The translations under genes and the position numbers were made by a program. From Marchantia polymorpha subsp. ruderalis (lineage: Eukaryota; Streptophyta; Marchantiopsida; Marchantiales; Marchantiaceae), in the NCBI GenBank assembly GCA_037833965.1, contig AP031357.1, positions 3,492,001 through 3,556,000 on the forward strand: a stretch of DNA of 64,000 nucleotides. Reading direction: 5' to 3'. Numbering within the stretch: position 1 is the stretch's first letter; each line of letters starts with the position of its first letter. A model generated the notes under the pieces. The model searched no databases, was not told the origin of the DNA, and was given only the letters and a program-made list of their open reading frames with translations. This document shows positions 46,101 through 58,990 of the stretch, piece by piece.

Positions 46101-49100
46101 GAAAAAAATACAACAGTAGACAGATAGCAAGAAGCCACGTGCTTAGATGCAGCCAGATAAATGGCAAGAAACTACAACACAAGAATCTCAGCATTAATCT
46201 ATAAGAAAGTAGCACGACCTCCACCTAAATGACGTTTGAACTTCAGTTTATGCATTTACAACTCCCGATTGACACAACTCTCAAATATCGAACATTCATG
46301 ACCGCATCCCTGATACAGCAATAGAAGACAAGTATATTATTTCTATGTCGAGATAGTCAAGATATCCACCTTATTTGCTTCCACTCCCGCAGAGTCTGTC
46401 TTGTCTCCACTTTGCGAGGGGTGACCGTCGCTCTCCTCCTCCTTAACATTCTTAAAAGGACGCTTCTCAACATCTGCTTTGGCTACAACTCCACCATTTG
46501 TCAGCGCGCTGCGCAGGCGCTTACGACTGGTCTGATCCGTCTTGGCAGCTCTTCTAGAGCTGCGCGCTTGAGACGATGTATTGGGAGATGTAGAGCCAAG
46601 TGACGTTTTGACCGAACTGACTCCAGAGCTTGTGAGAAGCTCGTCCTTCGGTGATTTGAGAAATCTCTCGCCGCAAATTTGACACAATCCAGCTAGCGTT
46701 GCCTGTCTAGTCCAGGCTTTATTCGAAAGGTGTTGAGCCGCAGAGACACAGGCCGGATGTGCGAAAGCTTCACCATCTTCACACGCATGCTCTGTCACAG
46801 GATGGATCTGCACGACAATAAGAAGCTGAAACGTCAGCATATGACAATTGTGGAAAACCCCGAAAGACGACCGAAAATTAGTGGACTTCCGGCACCTAAG
46901 ATTTTGTATTCGGCGTGGGGACTGTTGTGCATACCATCGGTTCAAAATCTTGATTGTCTTCGCAGCCACATACACAGCACACTCGTTCAACTCCTTCTCT
47001 ATCTCTTATTTTAGCATCCGTCCACAGATCTTCCAGTTGCAAATTCCCGCATTCTCCCTGGGCATGGCAAAACCAGCAAGATACTCAGCCAAGTATATCA
47101 CTCACGACTGCATACTCCCCCAGAACCCTACTGTTTCACTCACTTTCTCTACGAAGCTTTTGCCATAAGCAGATAATAGCCCGCCAGTGACTGCATCTGG
47201 AGGCCATTACCTTGAGGCTGCCGGGTTTTCATCCTTAAAAAGGTCTATGCAACTCCTTTTGACTCCAAGCCAGGCAGCTGGCACCATACAGTGTCTGTCG
47301 CATCAACCTAAACCAATAGGAGGCTGAGGACCGAGAAGTTACATACGATGGCTAGATCTTGCCCTGCCTTAAAGGCCCAAAGACGTAATCCATCCCTGCA
47401 TCACTTCCTCAATCTGACATTTCCCTGTACTACTTGCCAAGCAAAAGACAAAACAGCGACAGTCCTTTCTCCAGCTCGTCACTGTTTACAACTCTAGTAC
47501 GTAATCCTTCACTTATCCAGCTCCTGTGTGCAAAGAAATCTCTACCTACGGAGTCCCTGGCAGACCAGAGCATATCCTGTCCCTGTAACCCTGTGAAATT
47601 CCATCAATTCCCTGTTAAACAAGACCGCGCTTCAAGTCTGAAGCTCTCGTAGATTCCTGAGACTAACCTGTTCATCCAACCTGATGACAACCACATCCTC
47701 CCTGTCCGCCCTCATACATGCCGAGCATATGTAATCCGCAGGTATCTGCAACATAGAAACAAAAATAGGTTGAGCTTGCAAGCTTTAATGATCAACCCAC
47801 CCACATAGTTCACAAGGTTTTCTTTAAAGTCTGTTCTCCTCTCATCCTCGCTGCGATCACCGCCGCTCAAATATCTCCATATCTTCCACCGCACCTGCGC
47901 GTCGAGTCCAAACGTGTATCCCGCTCCTTCCTGTCCAGAAAAAAGTTCCTGCATTTCCTTTCTAGCTACAACGAGACCAGCTGTAGTTTTCCTGAGCTCC
48001 TGGAGACGACTTAATATCAGTTGCATGTCCTGTTACTACAACACCGACCCACAACTTTGTACGTCCGCAAGTTCGCTAAGAGAGAGCTTGAAAGTCAATT
48101 TGTGCTTTTCCTCCGAGTACGCTTACATAGTCCAGAGTTAGTCTGTAAGTCTCGACTGCGTAGTTCAAACAATCACAAGCAGTGTATCTTCTTGCAGCAA
48201 GATCAAGGTAATATAACTCATTGATGTTACAGGAGTCTCGCCACGAACACATCGTGAGAAGAGCACCAAGGCCGATTAAGAGAGAAAAAGTTTGATAGAG
48301 TATGACTCCACTGCGACCCTGCAGAAATCAAACAGAATCCTCGCTGCCACTTTGGCTTTGCACCTGTATGAACAGTAAACGTTCATCCGAATAGAGTACT
48401 GCCAGAGAGAGCAGGCTGGAGAATATATGACTACAGGAGGTCTGGAAAGAGATTACACCTGCTTATCAGACCGGAATCCCTGGCATTCCGCGTGTTCCCA
48501 CGCCCCACAGCGCTCACAAGCCACCATGAGCCCTCGGCTGCGGTTCTTCCCACACGCGCAATCGACTTTCTCTCCCGTTTCAATCTCCACGAAAGCGCTA
48601 ACGTGCTTGAGGGCGCGCTCCCTCCGATGGCCGAAAGTCTCCCGATTCCTGCTCGTCAAGTCGTTCACGTTCTGCTTGCGCCAGCTCTCGAAAGCCACAC
48701 CTCGCAGGAACCGCACCGCCTTGTTCAAGGCTTCGTACGCTTCATCTGGTATACCTCCTCCTACTAAGCTATGGTCCTGGAAAGAAACCGCACGCAGGCG
48801 ACCGTTCTCGAGCCGGGACATAGCCACCACGAACCGCAGTCCTGTCAAGCGATTCTGTCGCATGCAAATGTAAGATCTAATTCCTCTCCGCCTCACACTC
48901 TCAGGAGACGATCCAAGAGCCAAAAACGCATCTAATCTGGGAGACCCCGACAAAGCACATCCCTCCGTTCTTCCAAGCGCTGACGCAGCATCCTGTTCGC
49001 TGAAGATGAAAGCTCGAAACTGAACCAGAGTATCGGTGGTGATGGCGAACCTGAGAGCCTTCGCTCGAGCGTCGGCGTCTTCAAACCCGCGGGCATTACA

Positions 49101-49211
49101 CCTAAACTTATAGGATCGAGTGATGCACTGAAGCTTCCCGTCTGGCAGACGAGACTCGACCAAGTAGAACTGATTACCCGTATTGTCGCATAGTCTCTTC
49201 ACAGAGATCAT
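40156..49211 (-). CDS. PHD-finger protein with Met/Gly-rich and Arg/Ser-rich C-terminus, five exons
   Basis: Exons (minus): 49211-48459, 47745-47668, 46807-46370, 44965-42048, 41776-40156. All junctions are GT-AG and all phases agree; the product is about 1935 residues. ATG at 49211 (MISVKRLCDNTG). A C4HC3 PHD finger occupies residues 218-261 (C218, C220, C232, C235, H240, C243, C258, C261) and is completed across the first intron by IPADYICSAC. A second Cys/His group follows (HACEDGEAFAHPAC, LCQICGERF). The long fourth exon is acidic and Ser-rich and includes LHWDLNMDMEEWERP. The last exon has a Met-Gly run, the word ESSGFVVAPDGT, an RS stretch (SRSRTHSRSRSRTRS) and ends DDDVAPRRRRPSP. Likely nuclear, a chromatin reader linked to transcription or RNA processing by inference. 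I cannot name an orthologue; joining exons 1-3 to 4-5 rests on splice phase only. Confidence 0.75.
45061..45116. repeat. Intronic hairpin, 20-nt arms with one mismatch
   Basis: 45061-45080 (attctgctctgttggatcca) and 45097-45116 pair with a single G/T difference around a 16-nt loop, inside the intron before exon 4 of the PHD gene. Confidence 0.7.
47805..48029 (-). other. Candidate in-frame cassette exon within the PHD finger
   Basis: 225 nt, open, phase 0 on both sides, with AACAG before it and GTGGGT after it. It encodes 75 residues (DMQLILSRLQELRKTTAGLV to FKENLVNY), helical and charged, with KIWRYLSGGD inside. It lies in the first intron of the PHD gene, so its inclusion would split the PHD finger between C243 and C258. 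Either an alternative exon, a conserved insert, or a chance open stretch. Confidence 0.4.
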
Positions 49212-50800
49212 TTCGCCTCGCAAGCAGCCAGTCTGATAGCCTACTCCCTACAGCTACAATGTTGAGCGCGACACCGCTCACGCACTGACACCCGCCAGAC
49301 ACACACCGTTCATCGAGACGGGCTCTATAGGAGCTTGGAGAAAGGCAAGATACAACGAGGTTCACAGAGAATCCCCATGACGTTCGGCTGTCGACCACCA
49401 GGACGATCTGCGCATACTCACTCGCCGAAACCACAACAAAAGCGGCTCAGGACGACCACCGCAACTACAGTCTCTATAGCCCGACCTACTTCTCCCGGCA
49501 TCTTCCTCAGCACCGCCTCCGCCGCGACCAACACCCGCGAGCCCGCGAGCAACGACGCATCCCCCGCCCCGCTTCGACGACGCGCTCCAAGATCTGACAA
49601 TCGCCGGCTGCCTCCAGAACCTGCGCACCTGATCACTTCACGATACTCCAAATCCTATTCTCCCTCGACGGCCCGCCCGCTCGCTCGCTCTTCCACCCTC
49701 GCCTCGCCTCGCCTGCTTCGCGCTCCCGGCGCCCGTCGAGCTGTTCACACTGCCGATTGCGAGCCGAACACCGCCGCTCCAGTCCTCGGCGTCTATCCTC
49801 GCCTCGATCGAGCTCCGTGCAACCGAGCAACCTGTTACCGCCACAACCAAAAGTCGTCCTCGCTCCTCCGCTATAGCCTCCTATTCCCTGCTCCTGATAA
49901 ATGATCGCCCTCCTCTGAGCTTTCGCAGCCGTCTATAGCTCTGCGTTCCCGCAACCGACTCTCTCCCTCTCTCTTCCATTGCTCCCTCGGCCTCCATCCC
50001 TCCCTCCCTCCCTCCTTCCCTCCTCCCTTCTCCCACCCGCTCCCTCCCCCCTAGGTCTTCGTCTCCGCCTTCGACCACCGGAACCCAGCGAACGCCTCCC
50101 TCGCCACGCCACTCCACTCCCCCCCCCTCCCCTCCCCTCCCCTCCACCCCGAAAAACAAGATTGTGGTCGACAAAGAAATGCCCAGCTTTCTACGGACAC
50201 GCGCAGGCAGGCGGGCACAGGCAGACAAACAACAGACGGACGCGGACGCCTCTTCTTGCTCCTCGTCCTCCTCCGTCTCCTCCTCCTCCTCCTCTTGCTC
50301 CTCTTCTTCTTCTTGCCGCTCCTGTGCTTCGCTTTCTCCCGCTCCGCTTCCCCTTCCCCTTCTCCTTCCCCTCCCGGACACCGGTCCTTCGCCGCGGTGG
50401 GTCTCGCTCGCTGACCGGGGCAGCCCTCCTCCACTCCTCCCGTCCTCCCCTCCTCCCCGCGGGCGGACGGGCAGCGCGGGCAGCCGGCTCGAACTCCTGC
50501 GATTCCCACCGGGGGAGTGGGCGGGCGGGCGGGCCCGCCGGGTTTGAATCGCCCGCGTTTACACGCCTCGTCCATTGACGCCCGATTGTCGTTTTGCGCC
50601 TTCTTTTCTCGCCCCGGAGGCCAGAGGTGATTCGCACGAGTCTCGGAAAGGTGTTCGTCGTACTGCTGCGCCTCTTTATCCACCTCATTTTCTGGACCGC
50701 AGTATTCTTCATTATCGGCGCTGATAATATTCCGGCATCGTAAAGTTTGACCAACCACATCGAGCTGCTTCGCTTTCCTCGCATTATTTTATGCTTTTCC
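49212..50800 (-). promoter_or_regulatory. GC- and CT-rich upstream region of the PHD gene
   Basis: The only strongly GC-rich host segment, with (tccc)n at about 49996-50045 and cctcctcc runs near 50265-50345 on the plus strand (GA-rich on the gene's sense strand). Position and composition fit a promoter and 5' leader. Long open frames on both strands follow from composition and show no domain. Confidence 0.45.
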
Positions 50801-53800
50801 TCGCAACCACCCGAGCACTCCTCCTCCGCTCCGCAGTTCGCTTTAGTTAGCGAGACCTTCCGGATTAAGCCAGCCCGAGGCGATCGTACACAGATCTCGG
50901 AATGATGTATGGACCCGGATCACGTATACGTATGAGTTGTAGTCAGTAGAGAACGATTTTCCACCCGGATACGATCGTTCTCCTCTCTACGTTAGGCTTC
51001 TCGTCGGACCGAGACCATCGTAAAACAATTCGGATCGAAAAGGTACGGCGGAGTTTATCATCCACAAGCAAAGCAGAGGTCGATAAGGATCAGCGCAGAA
51101 ACTTAGACAATTATAAGCACGAAGCAGCCTAAAAAAGAATTGTGGGCTCGCAATTTTTTTCTGTGGTGAGAGAGTTACAGACTATTGAGTGGTACATAAT
51201 CAGAGCACAAACAGAGTAAATTCGCAAGTTGCGGGAATCACGGAGGAGGTTATTAATTTCGAGTTAAGTAAGTCCAGTTTGTAAAGTGTTTCATGCTTTA
51301 TTCATGAGTCATATACTGTCACATACAGTCATCACTTTTTCCTTGTATCTGTTCGTTGTATCTACTTTCCTGAACACTTTCCTTGGCGTATTGTTGACCC
51401 TACAGAAAACATATTTTCCTAGTCTGACGATATATCTTAGAAGATAATATTCTAAGATCCCCCTTCTCTGAAATTCGAAGAATATCGACAGAGTTTTGAT
51501 TAAAATCCGACGATATATTACTCATATTTACATGGTAAGACATCCGTAACTACTATCTACGAAAGTCTCACTCGACTCCAGATGGGTCTTTTATAGCTGC
51601 GGTGCAGATATGCTTACATACTGGCAATCATATTACTTTTACAGCTTCTCATACTGGATATTGATTTCGCCTCAAACTTGTTCAGTATGAAATTCCCCGT
51701 CAAACCTAATCTGAAGGTGGGACTTGTGCTTTTCTTCGTTGTATAGTTGGTTTATCATGAATTTTGTTATTGTATCATAGATTGAAGAAACCCACGACTA
51801 ACGGTGCTGAGAAGTAAAACAAATTTCAACATTATAACCTACATGTTATTAGAGAATCCACAAGAGTTTAACATAATATTTTGGTTCCATTATATTAAAT
51901 TATTTTACAACATCATTTATGTAATTTAGTCAGATTCAATCACTAAAAGTAGTAATGAGTGCAATCCATCGTATGCAAATCATGTAAAATGATGATTTCA
52001 AGTTAAAAAAATGTGTACAGATCATGTGACATATTTTTTGTTACAATGATATTGGGGCTAGCCCCATATTTCCTTATTGGTCTTTACATGTAGGGTTTGG
52101 GGTCTTCCCATCTTGTTCCTTTTTTTTTTGTGCTTGGTGTATGATAGGTACTTGACATCGGATTTTTACTTTTTCAACATTTTCTTTCTAATATAATATT
52201 GATGTATACTTCAATTGGAGGAACATTTTGGCTCAAAACACCTCACATGTGCGTTGATAGGTAGGAGTCATTCATTGATTAACTTATATTTAGCATGGTA
52301 GTGGAACATTATTATTCACTCCAGGTTGCATTGAGTGGGGAAAAAAATCTTAAGCAGGAAGTTTGCGGTTCAGAAATAATTTGTTTGCTAGTATTGAGCA
52401 ATAATGGCCTTTTCAAATAGTGTTGTAAGATCTCTCGACATAATATAGTGAACCTTGCGATATTTACGTCAATAGCTGTTAAACAATTTGACGATAAGAC
52501 AAAACAATAAGGTGGCGGGAGTGGACTGTCAGGCTTTTGGGAAAGCACTGGTCAAATTTCCTTCAGACCCTGCCCTAAACTCCAACGTACTTTTCAAGTG
52601 GATCCGATTCATCGGATTTCAGTGTAGGGCTCAGAGCTGCGACGGTTCCTCGAGAGCAGCACAGAGGCGAAGGCTGCCTTGCGGCTAGTGACCCCGAAGC
52701 TACAGGAGTGAGATTACCTGTGACGGTATGGGTGAGGTCCAACCTGATGTGGCTTCGCATTTAAATTCATATTCAGATATACACATCTCTGCTCATTATA
52801 ATTTCGACTTTACTTTCATGTATGATATTTACAGCTTAGGACTACTCACTCTCATGATATATAATCATGTTTATATCTACTAGTTTTCGCATTGGGCTGG
52901 TGCAACCATCTACCAGAGTCTCTATACCTCTCTCACACACACATGACTATTGGTACATTTTGAAATGGTCTGTGGTCAGTGAAGATATGAATTAGGTCAT
53001 TGAGTACTATATTGATATTGCGAATTTACATGTGACATTAAATTGAAGAAGAATTAACTATCTTAGACAATGGGGGGAGAGCAACTAAGGTGTACGCATA
53101 CATGTAAATTCTTAGATTCAACAACTTGAGATTTATCGGGATACACTTTTATATATTTTTTATAAGACTCAAGAGATTGTCGAAATATGTGAAAGTGTTA
53201 GTATTCTCTTTACGAATACAAATTTTCGGGAAAAGAACTATAGATGGGATTCAAATGAGAATAAATCATGTCCGATGATGATTTACAGGAATCTCCATCT
53301 AATCTATTAGTTATATAGTACACAAATGTAAGGTGACATATCACCCTATAGATTACTTGTAAATACTATTGGGTCTATAGGACATATCATCCCTCATATT
53401 ATCTAGCGATGGTAGTGGGTCCTAGACCTGTGTTACCCCTTTTATCCACTTAGAACTTGAATGGGGCATTACCAATTTTCATTTTACCTTTTCGCCTTCT
53501 ATCTTACTAACCTGGAACCCAATATTTGCATTCTAGTACGTAATCTTTAACTGACCGTTGGAGGAATGTCAGCTAGAAAAGCGAAGCCCACTATGAATGT
53601 CCTCTAGATTACGACCAGAAATCGATCTTCACGGCCGATCTATATCTCATTAGAAAATCCTGACCGTGAATTTGACATTCACTCTCTGCTGTCGGGTGTT
53701 TACCATTGGTAGTTTCTCGAGCTACTTTCGACGTGATCCATTGTCTCAGAAAGCTGCGCGCGAAGCCTAGTGGCGGATAGGGGTTTCCTGGAATCCTTGC

Positions 53801-53920
53801 TTTTCCCTGCTTAGGACGTATGGGAAGTAGATAGAGTGACAGTTGGGCGCAGTGGGATGAGCTGCATCGAATATGGTTCCTTCGTCATCCTTCGGGTGAG
53901 TTGTGTTACGGATTAGTACA
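50801..53920. other. Intergenic region between the PHD and SEC-C genes
   Basis: Moderately AT-rich. A small GC-richer island at about 52540-52740 has only short open frames. I see no gene, repeat or RNA here. Confidence 0.45.
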
Positions 53921-55123
53921 ATGGCGACGATGTTAGCTTCTGGCTTGAAGTCTTGTCCACTGATCTCACAAGAATTGTCACATGTTGCGTCAGGATTCTG
54001 CACAGGAAGCTCGAGCTCTCTATCGTCGTTTTCGGGTTCATTGCTAGCTAACAGCAGATCAAGCAGCTTATCACAGCAGTCTCGGTTGAGGGTTTCTGCT
54101 GAAGCTAAGGGTTTTGGAAAGGTTGTTCAGAAGACTAAGAAGAGCTTTGGGAAACCCGAGAAGGGATCTGGAGATGCGGCGACAAATGTGTGTCCATGCG
54201 GAGGAGGAGAAGAATCTAAGCTCTACCCTGAATGTTGTGCTCGATACCATGGAGGTGTAGTCGAGCCTGACGCAGCGACCCTGATGAAAGCTCGCTTTAC
54301 TGCTTATTCTCTAGGAGTAGTTCCTTACGTCGTTAAGACAACGCATCCAAAGAATCCCGACTTCGAAGGCGTTCAGGATTTTGCAGCCGACGTGAAAGCG
54401 ACCTGTGAAAGACTGAGGTTTCTGAAATTGGAAATTCTAGAGTCCCAGGAAGTTTCAGAGACTGAGGCGAATGTGTCATTCATAGTTACATACTCAATTT
54501 TGAAAGGTGGTAGAGGCGAGAGGAAGTATCTGAAAGAGAAGAGCGTATTTGTCAAGGAAGATGGTCGATGGCTTTATCGAGACAGAGAAGCTTTAAGTCA
54601 AGCATCGGAAGCTGAATGGATGGCGTCGACCTTTTCCAATGCCGCTGACCCTGAGAATTCCCGGAAGACCTTCAACAAGGGTATGGAACTGACCGAATTT
54701 CATAAGCTCTTTGAGTAATATCGATCCAGCTAAGCTCTCTCTCTCTGTGTCTTGAAGAATGTTGAAGCCATGCATCTTGTGCAGTGTTGAGTGAAGTAAA
54801 CTGGACAGTTATTCTGCCTCCCGCGCTTGGCTCTGTCGTACTTTGGTGATGGTCTTGATACTTATCTGTCGTCAGCTGTTCCACATTTGTGACGCTTGAC
54901 ACGTCTCGAGTTACCAACTGTGAAGACCAATTGAAGTAAACGGGGAAGTTTATGGAGTGGGATGTCACATTGTCGCACCAAACTATTTTTTGTCTCTTAC
55001 GTATGTGGGATTTGACTTCTGTGCACAGGAACCGCTTCAAAGCCGGGTGTTACGGGCTATAACCCTGCTGTGGAAGCTAGGACTCCAAGGATTCCTTTGA
55101 AGTCTCGAACGGGTGGGAAGTGA
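53921..55123 (+). CDS. YchJ/UPF0225-type SEC-C domain protein, likely plastid-targeted, two exons
   Basis: ATG at 53921; exon 1 to 54680, GT-AG intron 54681-55028, exon 2 55029-55123; about 284 residues. The first ~60 residues are Ser-rich with few acids, typical of a plastid presequence. SEC-C core: CPCGGG with C91, C93 and CC at 105-106, followed by YHGG, the invariant-looking DAATLMKARFTAYSLG and VVKTTHP, as in bacterial YchJ. The middle domain continues to SVFVKEDGRWLYRDRE. In exon 2 the product ends GYNPAVEARTPRIPLKSRTG plus GK. Without splicing the frame would stop at 54718 after GMELTEFHKLFE. The SEC-C motif binds zinc; the cellular role of YchJ-type proteins is not established. Confidence 0.78.
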
Positions 55124-58100
55124 GACCAATAATCAAAGACTTTGGAACTCCAAAGTACGAGCATACCTGCAGGAAAGGGTTTGAACCATCTAAGCTATTC
55201 AGCATCTGCAGAATTCAGAGGATTCGGACAGGATCCTCTTTGTAGATTAAGTTAATGGATTTAAGGTTTTCTGTATCACACACTTTTTAAGAATATGAGA
55301 CCAGTTTCGGGAGCTTCTAAATTTGAATTTATGCTCAATGCAGCTGGCTCGTTCTTCCCTGCGAAGTTCATTCCAAACTTAACACGTGGATCGAATTTCA
55401 TGTTCAGTCTTGCGACATTCTAGCTATGGCTAAGAAAGTTTTAATGGACATATTTCCGAAAACAGTTGAGAGAAATTCTTGGCCGATTTCCAGCGAGTGA
55501 CGAAAACTTGTTTCATTGGATCGGTGGCCAAAACCAGCTGAGGTGTAGTTTATCAGTAGTAAATTCTCTGCCTGTCAAGAAGTATTCAGACGATAGACTT
55601 GCATCTACTGCAGCCTATGGTCTCCTCGGACTGTTGTGCGATTCGACTCTGCATTCACTCCACACATTTGCTCTTGTCTACTGCAAGTTTTATAAACGCC
55701 TTTGTCAGGATGGTGTCACCATGTTATGGTAAGCTTCTATCGCACTCTCTCAATGTGCGTCGAACTGAAGTTGAGAAGAAGCGGAGCTCGTGTGAAGTAC
55801 TTTCAGAACTACTGCATTGACTTCAGCACTCACTCCTGGATGAGGTTGTGAGCTCAGATCCCCCCTGGCCACCTCGAATTTCAACCCCAGGTAGCTGGGT
55901 TGTCGCAGTCCATTGAACCTGGAAAGTCCCAGTAATCCATGCATTGTTACACCAGAGGACAAAAGACTATTCTCATACGAATAGCGCTGACGTAAGCATA
56001 CCCGCAGTGACCTCGGGAGTCAGGGCACAGATGTGACGTATGGACTATTCGGTTCAGCAAGACTATAACCGATGACTGTGCACTTTCAGTTGGATCTTTC
56101 GTGGATCTGGTTTAACCACAATTTCGGTCCTTACATAGTAGTCTCTGCAGATACCATCAAATCAACGCAATCCAGTCGCAAAATGCTTTCTTCATGCTTG
56201 AGCGGAAACTGTTTCACTCATGAATATAATACTCCGAAGATGCAATATAAGTATACTGGGCTGATTCGCATCATTCAATCTCCTCCATGTACACTTCTAT
56301 AAAACCTTCTCATCCCTCTTCTGTAACAATCATTAACAACTTTTCCACAAGCCAATATTCATTTGGCCTTGATTTCATCTCTTCGTGTGTTCTCGCGAGC
56401 TAATTTATCGTTCAAGTGATGAAAAAATATGATTACATAAATCTTCCTTGAAGTTGTTATCCACAATGACAAGCCGTGATATGAGTTTAAAATACAATGA
56501 ATATTAACAGCTTTAAGGTTTTTATCACGATAAAAAATGTTTTGGGTTATTGTCATGTTGTCATTTTATGTTTAACCTATTAATCTCTCGCGCTTTTATT
56601 CATTTTATGAGACATGATTGTTGATATGATTTGAATGGAAAAACTGAATGAACGTGAATATAAAATAACTGAATTTCATTCTTAAAACAAAAAGTAAATT
56701 GTATACACCTACAACAAAAAATATAATGTGACGAGACACTAATTTAATATGTTCATGTCAAATTTATCTGAAAGTAACATTCAATGTATTCAATCCATGA
56801 TAAGTATCCCATAAAATACATCACTATACGAAATGATTATTCTATAACTTTGATGATGAAATATAAGTTTGGTATTTTGATTTTAATTTAAATAAAATTA
56901 AGCAATTAGTTTCAAATTCTCACTATATTATCGACAGTTTTTTCATTAGTATGTCTCATGTTTTTGTATTACGTTTTTGTTGGACATTTTGTAGAATTCT
57001 GTAAAATAAATGTTTAAAAACCTGTTGATTTAACATGATATTACTTAGATAAAAATCACATTTGTATATCCCATGATTAAGTTTTCTTACTGATACACAA
57101 TATAGTAGTTTTCAGATTTTTTTAATAATGAGATTCTAAAGGACAAGTTTTTCGTTTTTATGTATATTTTATCTTCTCTCTCTTGAAATTTTTTTAGATT
57201 CCAAAAATTCAAAATAACCTTCTAAAAAATAAAAAGATAAAAAAAAAGATTTATATCTGTTGTTCGTTGAAGCCAATTGCCAAAAATTTATCTCTTGAAT
57301 TCAAATGAACAAATTTATTTTATTCTTTTACATCACATGTAATCAACTTACCAACTATAATAACAATTAAAATTGATACGTATAATATTCGAATAGATGT
57401 TGAATGTTTATTTTTATCGGTGTATACGAAGAAGCTTACCGAATTCTTACTCATCACATATTTCTAAATCTTTATCTTAAAATCCTATATACCATACTTT
57501 TACAGCAAAATTTACTCAATAAGTATGTGTAATGTTCAAAATGATATACAGAAAATACAATCAAGGGCAATGCTCTTGTTGGAACAAATATCAATGAAAA
57601 TGTAGAATAGTATTATGAAGTTAAAGTTTGATATTTGATATTGCAATTATTATTTTATGTTATTGCATTTTTTACATAGTAAAGCATATAATGTAATGTT
57701 TTACATGTTATGACCAGATTGATTCCATCATTGTAAAGTGATATTTTTCTAAAATTTGATTCTGAAGTATTTGATGATATTGAACCAGCTAATCTTTTTA
57801 AGTGATGAATAAGAAAGACAATAAATATTTTGGTTCAGAAAAAACATATATAAAATTTTTTGCAAGATTATATCTATGATTCATGTTGCATTTTGATATA
57901 CATGTTCATTAAAAATATGTAAGTAATGTTGAGTTTCATGACTTTGACCTGTAGTAAATAATTTAGTTACTCAAATGTACTTATGAAATTTAATTCTTTA
58001 ATTGTGAAATTTTTTAACATTTTTTTTTCTAGATTCAAAAAGAAATTGACTCCAAGATCAACAGTTACATATATATATCGGGTAGTCTCTCTGAGAGGGT

Positions 58101-58237
58101 GGCCTGGATAGGTAGTCTTTTGGAGTTTAATATGAAGTGAGTTTTGTTATTGACGTCATGTTAGCGATCTTGAAGATTGAGAGTGGTTCCTTGAACTACA
58201 CTCACATACATGCACGTGAAATGTAAATAAATATATG
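55124..58237. other. Intergenic DNA, becoming strongly AT-rich after 56.3 kb
   Basis: Follows the SEC-C gene. No gene, repeat family or RNA recognised. Confidence 0.45.
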
Positions 58238-58990
58238 TTAATCATCAGATTGGCTGTTGCGGTCCTCAGTCTTTTCCAAGTTTTTTAGGGGGATGATCCT
58301 TGTCGTTTGCTTTGTTCCGTTCTTGATGTGGATGGCGGTTTTGCCATTGTTTTTGGTCTTCCTAGTTCCTTTAGAAATGAATTTCCAAGGAAGAAAGCAA
58401 GATGAAGTCGTCCAACATAATTTGGATGCATCGAACTCGGACACACCTTTGATAACCTTGAATCTCATCCTGTGCAGAGCATTACCACCGTAGTCGAGAT
58501 TCAGAACGTAGTAAGTCCAAAGCACCGGCGTTGGAGGACTAGATAAGCGCCAAGGAGCATCTTTCGGGGACGTGTGTAAAACATGCACGAGAGCAACACC
58601 ACACTCCAAAAACAGTTCAAGATCCAGACAAAGTCCAAATCTGTAGTGATGATGGTGAGTTCCTAGACTTTGAAGGACATGAGATGTTACAAAACTGTAG
58701 AAGATCCCATACGCCTAACAACTCTTCTTGTTCCACTCGTAGAAATTCCCTTCCACTGCTACACTGGGCACATCTCGGGCCTCGCAATATTGTCCGGCAC
58801 AGTACACAAGGTTCGCCAGTACCCTCACCACGGTAGCCGTTTGACCGTAAAAGTCTTGCTATTACGTAGGGCCTCGCAGACTCTTGACAATCGGCGTATC
58901 TTCAAAAGGCAAAGGGTCTCCGTTCCAACAGTTTTCAACCACGTCAGTGTATTTCCTGGCCGAAAAAACATATGAGGAAAATGTTTCCAT
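58238..58990 (-). pseudogene. Coding-like patch of unknown family
   Basis: 58238-58650 on the minus strand is open for about 135 residues (including YYVLNLDYGGNALHRMRFKV) after a possible acceptor CACTACAG. Upstream, another frame gives paired cysteines (CVLCRTILRGPRCAQC) and EELLGVWDLLQFC, and further up ARKYTDVVENCWNGDP. The pieces lie in different frames and I cannot join them by clear introns. It is less AT-rich than the surroundings. Either a decayed gene or a poorly resolved real one; family unknown. Confidence 0.3.

Noticed and set aside
49335..50784. Long open frames on both strands upstream of the PHD gene
   Set aside because: Low-complexity Ser, Pro, Arg or Glu runs produced by CT/GA-rich DNA; no domain and overlapping on all frames.
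52488..52760. Small open frames in a GC-richer island
   Set aside because: Short, overlapping on both strands, without motif or splice support.
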